DNA from: Methanobacteriota archaeon
GTDB taxonomy: Archaea; Micrarchaeota; Micrarchaeia; Anstonellales; J096
Reading direction: 5' to 3'
NCBI GenBank assembly: GCA_003694965.1
Contig: RFJG01000015.1
Coordinates: 1 to 6,976 of the forward strand
Length of the DNA: 6,976 bases
Shown: positions 5,395-6,976 of the stretch, piece by piece
Numbering within the stretch: the stretch's first letter is position 1
Layout of the letters: the number at the start of each line of letters is the position of its first letter
The notes under the pieces: model-generated
Told to the model about the DNA's origin: nothing
The model's database searches: none
Seen by the model: only the letters and a program-made list of their open reading frames with translations
Made by a program: the position numbers and the translations under genes

Positions 5395-5890
5395 GCCCCA
5401 TCTTCCCCATGATGTAGGAAGCTATTGTGTGAGCCTGTTCCCCCGGAACTACTATAACTCCCTTGTCTTTTATTCCATAGCATATTAAGTGCTCTCTTGT
5501 TGCGTAATACATGAAGGCAAGACCGGATATGTCCTCCTCTCCCTCTACTCTTAACGCTCCTCCTTTTTCCATAAGGGGCTTTGCCATAGCCAATATGTCC
5601 GTATTGAAAGTAGAGGGGCTGTTCTTAGCTATGTATGGCTGGGGGAATGCCTTGCTTATAACTTCTCTCCTTTCCTCTGCTATGTCTTCTCTCAAAGTCC
5701 TGAAATCATAGACTGCAACAAATGGCTTAACTCCTATCTCCAAGAAAGAAAGGAGGACTGCATCTCCAACAGAGACTATCTTCCTTGAACTCTCCTTAGC
5801 TATCTCAACTATTCTAGCAGGAGAGCAAACTCCCCCATAAGGGATGGATAGTAAGTCCCTTACTTCTCCTTCAACCTTAACTTCTGGCAT
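5378..5890 (-). CDS. GTP-dependent dephospho-CoA kinase (DUF359 family)
   Basis: Catalyses the last step of archaeal CoA synthesis, GTP-dependent phosphorylation of dephospho-CoA. The 170 residues match the DUF359 family: an N-terminal GGVCSPARIVEIAKE segment (19-33), VGDAV (41-45), VYDFRT (60-65), and RVEGEEDISGL (114-124). Compared with the characterised Thermococcus kodakarensis enzyme (functional residues Asp48, Val49, Val50, Asp67, Lys69, Glu124, Asp125, from memory), the counterparts are Asp43, Ala44, Val45, Asp62, Arg64, Glu119 and Asp120, with identical spacing. Two are changed (Val to Ala, Lys to Arg), both mild. The start lies 1 nt after the TGA of the membrane-protein gene. No strong SD is seen, so translation may be coupled. 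Placement in the S24e cluster fits the DUF359-S24e linkage seen in other archaea such as Thermococcus. Confidence 0.92.
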   Translation of the reverse strand: MPEVKVEGEVRDLLSIPYGGVCSPARIVEIAKESSRKIVSVGDAVLLSFLEIGVKPFVAVYDFRTLREDIAEERREVISKAFPQPYIAKNSPSTFNTDILAMAKPLMEKGGALRVEGEEDISGLAFMYYATREHLICYGIKDKGVIVVPGEQAHTIASYIMGKMGLTVAP

Positions 5891-5891
5891 T

Positions 5892-6248
5892 TCAGTCCCT
5901 TGCTATGTCCAACAGCGTTTTTAGACCTATTATGAGGGCTGCTGGCCCCATAAATATTATGAGAGCCTTGAATAGAGCAAATATGGGAGACAGGACAACA
6001 TCTGGGAGGGTCATACTCCTCAGTATGGGTTCAAGGTATGTAGATGTTGCTATGACCGCAACGATGGATATTAAGAGCCTCACAACCTCATCAACCTGTA
6101 TGTTGAGAAGGCCTACAACAATACCTAAGATAAGGAGCAGTAATAAGATTAGTTGAGACTGGACAAGAGAGTAGAGCAACACAAACAAGACACCAAGGAC
6201 AAACGATACTTGGCTAATCAAATTCTGTAGCTCCACCTTTGTTGCCAT
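5892..6248 (-). CDS. Small four-helix membrane protein
   Basis: A 118-residue protein with four likely transmembrane segments, about 10-29, 32-50, 55-75 and 86-107. It starts with a short polar stretch and ends in PAALIIGLKTLLDIARD. The second helix ending in GIVVGLLNIQVDEV and the ALIIxLKxxxxIAxD C-terminus resemble small uncharacterised membrane proteins common in archaea, a recognition from memory. No catalytic or transport residues are visible. The start is secured by an excellent SD, GGAGTGAT (6259-6252), which overlaps the stop of the LSm gene. It is sandwiched between LSm and the dephospho-CoA kinase with 1-4 nt gaps, so it is co-transcribed with translation genes, but its role is unknown. 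Confidence 0.87.
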   Translation of the reverse strand: MATKVELQNLISQVSFVLGVLFVLLYSLVQSQLILLLLLILGIVVGLLNIQVDEVVRLLISIVAVIATSTYLEPILRSMTLPDVVLSPIFALFKALIIFMGPAALIIGLKTLLDIARD

Positions 6249-6252
6249 AATA

Positions 6253-6468
6253 TCACTCCAAATACATATAGACTATGGAATCTCCCCTTAAAAAGAGTTT
6301 TGGAACCTCTTTTGTTTCCTCTCCGACAACAATCTTGACATCAGTCAAGGATAAGTTCATGTGAATATCAAAAGCGAGGACTTTTCCCCTGAATTCCTTG
6401 CCTCCTTTTATGCCGACAACGACATTTTTCCCTACCATCTCATTCAATAAATCAAAAGGTTTTGCCAT
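6253..6468 (-). CDS. Archaeal Sm-like (LSm) RNA-binding protein
   Basis: A 71-residue LSm protein, expected to form a ring (six or seven subunits) that binds U-rich RNA and takes part in RNA and tRNA maturation. It is the archaeal relative of Hfq. The Sm1 motif runs through GVKGGKEFRGKVLAFDIHMNLSLTDV-like sequence (about 19-43), with the RNA-contacting D-x-H-M-N at 34-38. The Sm2 motif is LFLRGDSIVYMYL (58-70), containing the family's RGD/RGN turn. Length is typical. The ATG overlaps the S24e stop (TAATG) and is preceded by GAGGA, so the two are translationally linked. Its partner RNAs cannot be deduced here. Confidence 0.95.
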   Translation of the reverse strand: MAKPFDLLNEMVGKNVVVGIKGGKEFRGKVLAFDIHMNLSLTDVKIVVGEETKEVPKLFLRGDSIVYMYLE

Positions 6469-6788
6469 TATTCCTCTCCTCCATTTGAATCTTTCTTCTC
6501 TTCTATAAATCCTTCTCTTTTCAGCATATAATAAGGCTCAACTCGCTTCATTATCTCCGGGCTATCGTATACAAAGACTGCAGCCCTAAGAGACGTCTTG
6601 CCAGCGAGTTGCTCAACCCTCTTCACAACAGTAGTGTCTGGATTAGATGCTATCTTAGCTATAACAGCGTCCTTTATCTCAGACCTCTTAGGGGTTGCTC
6701 CCTTGAACATCAATTTAATAGTGTACTCTTTCCTCCCTATTGTGCTGTTGCTCTTCTCAGATAATATGTCAACTGAACTTACTGCCAT
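6468..6788 (-). CDS. rps24e: Small ribosomal subunit protein S24e (eS24)
   Basis: A 106-residue archaeal/eukaryal-type ribosomal protein of the small subunit. NPLLNRRE-like NSTIGRKEYTIKLMF (14-28), GATPKRSEIKDAVIAKIA (30-47), VVVDKI-like TTVVKRVEQLAGKTSLRAAVFVYDS (52-76) and IEPxYxLKR-like VEPYYMLKREG (83-93) follow the family in order. The acidic, disordered tail (94-106) is usual. A GTG at 6797 is also in frame, but it lies in the SD GGTGA (6799-6795), which is correctly placed for the ATG at 6788. I therefore start there. It follows the aIF5A stop by 1 nt and overlaps LSm by 1 nt, placing it in a translation operon. Confidence 0.94.
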   Translation of the reverse strand: MAVSSVDILSEKSNSTIGRKEYTIKLMFKGATPKRSEIKDAVIAKIASNPDTTVVKRVEQLAGKTSLRAAVFVYDSPEIMKRVEPYYMLKREGFIEEKKDSNGGEE

Positions 6789-6789
6789 G

Positions 6790-6976
6790 TTATTCACCCT
6801 TAAAGACCCTCAATATGGCCTTCCTGCCCATTGCTTCCATTACCTCAACCTCTTTGCCTTCTGATATGTCAGAAGAGAGTTCAGATGGTATGACAACATC
6901 ATATGTCTCGTATGTATCCTTATCCATTACTTGAGCTGTATTGCCATTTATGGCTAGAACTTGGGCTGTTGACTTC
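6790..6976 (-). CDS. Translation initiation factor aIF5A, C-terminal part (cut by window edge)
   Basis: The reading frame is open from the window edge to a TAA at 6792-6790 and encodes 61 residues. They form the C-terminal OB-fold domain of aIF5A: STAQVLAINGNTAQVMDKDT, then YETYDVVIPSELS, KEVEVMEAMGRKAILRVFKGE. The pattern (AQVLxI-G--VQ-MD--TYET--V-IP ... G-EVE-x---GR--I-RVKG) is that of the family. The factor helps the ribosome through poorly reactive peptide bonds, and its activity needs the hypusine-bearing lysine of the N-terminal domain, which lies outside this window. It heads the visible part of the S24e-LSm cluster, with a 1-nt gap to S24e. Confidence 0.88.
   Translation of the reverse strand, partial: KSTAQVLAINGNTAQVMDKDTYETYDVVIPSELSSDISEGKEVEVMEAMGRKAILRVFKGE
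6795..6799 (-). promoter_or_regulatory. Shine-Dalgarno GGTGA deciding the S24e start
   Basis: GGTGA lies 6 nt before the ATG at 6788 and lies within the last codons of aIF5A. It contains the alternative GTG start, which is therefore disfavoured. Confidence 0.65.

Noticed and set aside
6860..6878. Inverted repeat CTTCTGATATGTCAGAAG as an operator or terminator
   Set aside because: It lies inside the aIF5A coding frame, whose residues fit the family, and has no T-tract. It is probably coincidental.
1..6976. CRISPR array, insertion sequence, tRNA or rRNA gene
   Set aside because: No spaced direct repeats, transposase-like frames, terminal inverted repeats or tRNA cloverleaf sequences (GGUUCRA with matching arms) were found on either strand.

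Overview
This window is archaeal. It encodes a NOP-domain (Nop5-type) box C/D RNP protein, the wybutosine enzyme TYW3/Taw3, ribosomal protein S24e, an archaeal LSm protein, the C-terminus of initiation factor aIF5A and a DUF359-type GTP-dependent dephospho-CoA kinase. Starts follow GGTGA/GAGGTG Shine-Dalgarno sequences, intergenic DNA carries TATA boxes, Ile is mostly ATA and Arg almost only AGA/AGG. The very tight packing and the short Nop5 suggest a reduced, perhaps thermophilic and DPANN-like genome. That placement is inference, not proof.

Layout. (1) 12-2244, plus strand: a three-gene operon of a GT2 glycosyltransferase, a 230-residue protein of uncertain family, and a Nop5 that starts at the coiled-coil and lacks the usual N-terminal fibrillarin-binding domain. 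(2) 2245-3917, minus strand: TYW3 followed by an MFS-like transporter, joined by an ATGA overlap. (3) 3918-4108: the only sizeable gap between genes. On the minus strand it holds two back-to-back box C/D guide sRNAs, not an empty spacer. Together they have four guide segments of 12, 12, 12 and 13 nt between canonical C/D'/C'/D boxes. The D-box guide of the second matches 8 nt of the conserved archaeal 16S segment AACUUAAA. (4) 4109-4636, plus strand: family I inorganic pyrophosphatase, convergent with an unrecognised 135-residue protein on the minus strand. (5) 5041-5154: a divergent promoter region, then a PRC-barrel protein on the plus strand. (6) 5378-6976, minus strand: a cluster reading aIF5A (cut by the window edge), S24e, LSm, a four-helix membrane protein, and the DUF359 dephospho-CoA kinase.

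How it fits together. Much of the window concerns RNA maturation and translation: C/D guide RNAs, their scaffold protein Nop5, a tRNA-hypermodification enzyme, LSm, S24e and aIF5A. The most notable signals are the dicistronic C/D sRNA locus in the leader of TYW3 and the truncated Nop5 translated next to a 230-residue partner candidate. Every convergent gene pair abuts or overlaps at its stop codons, leaving no intergenic terminators.
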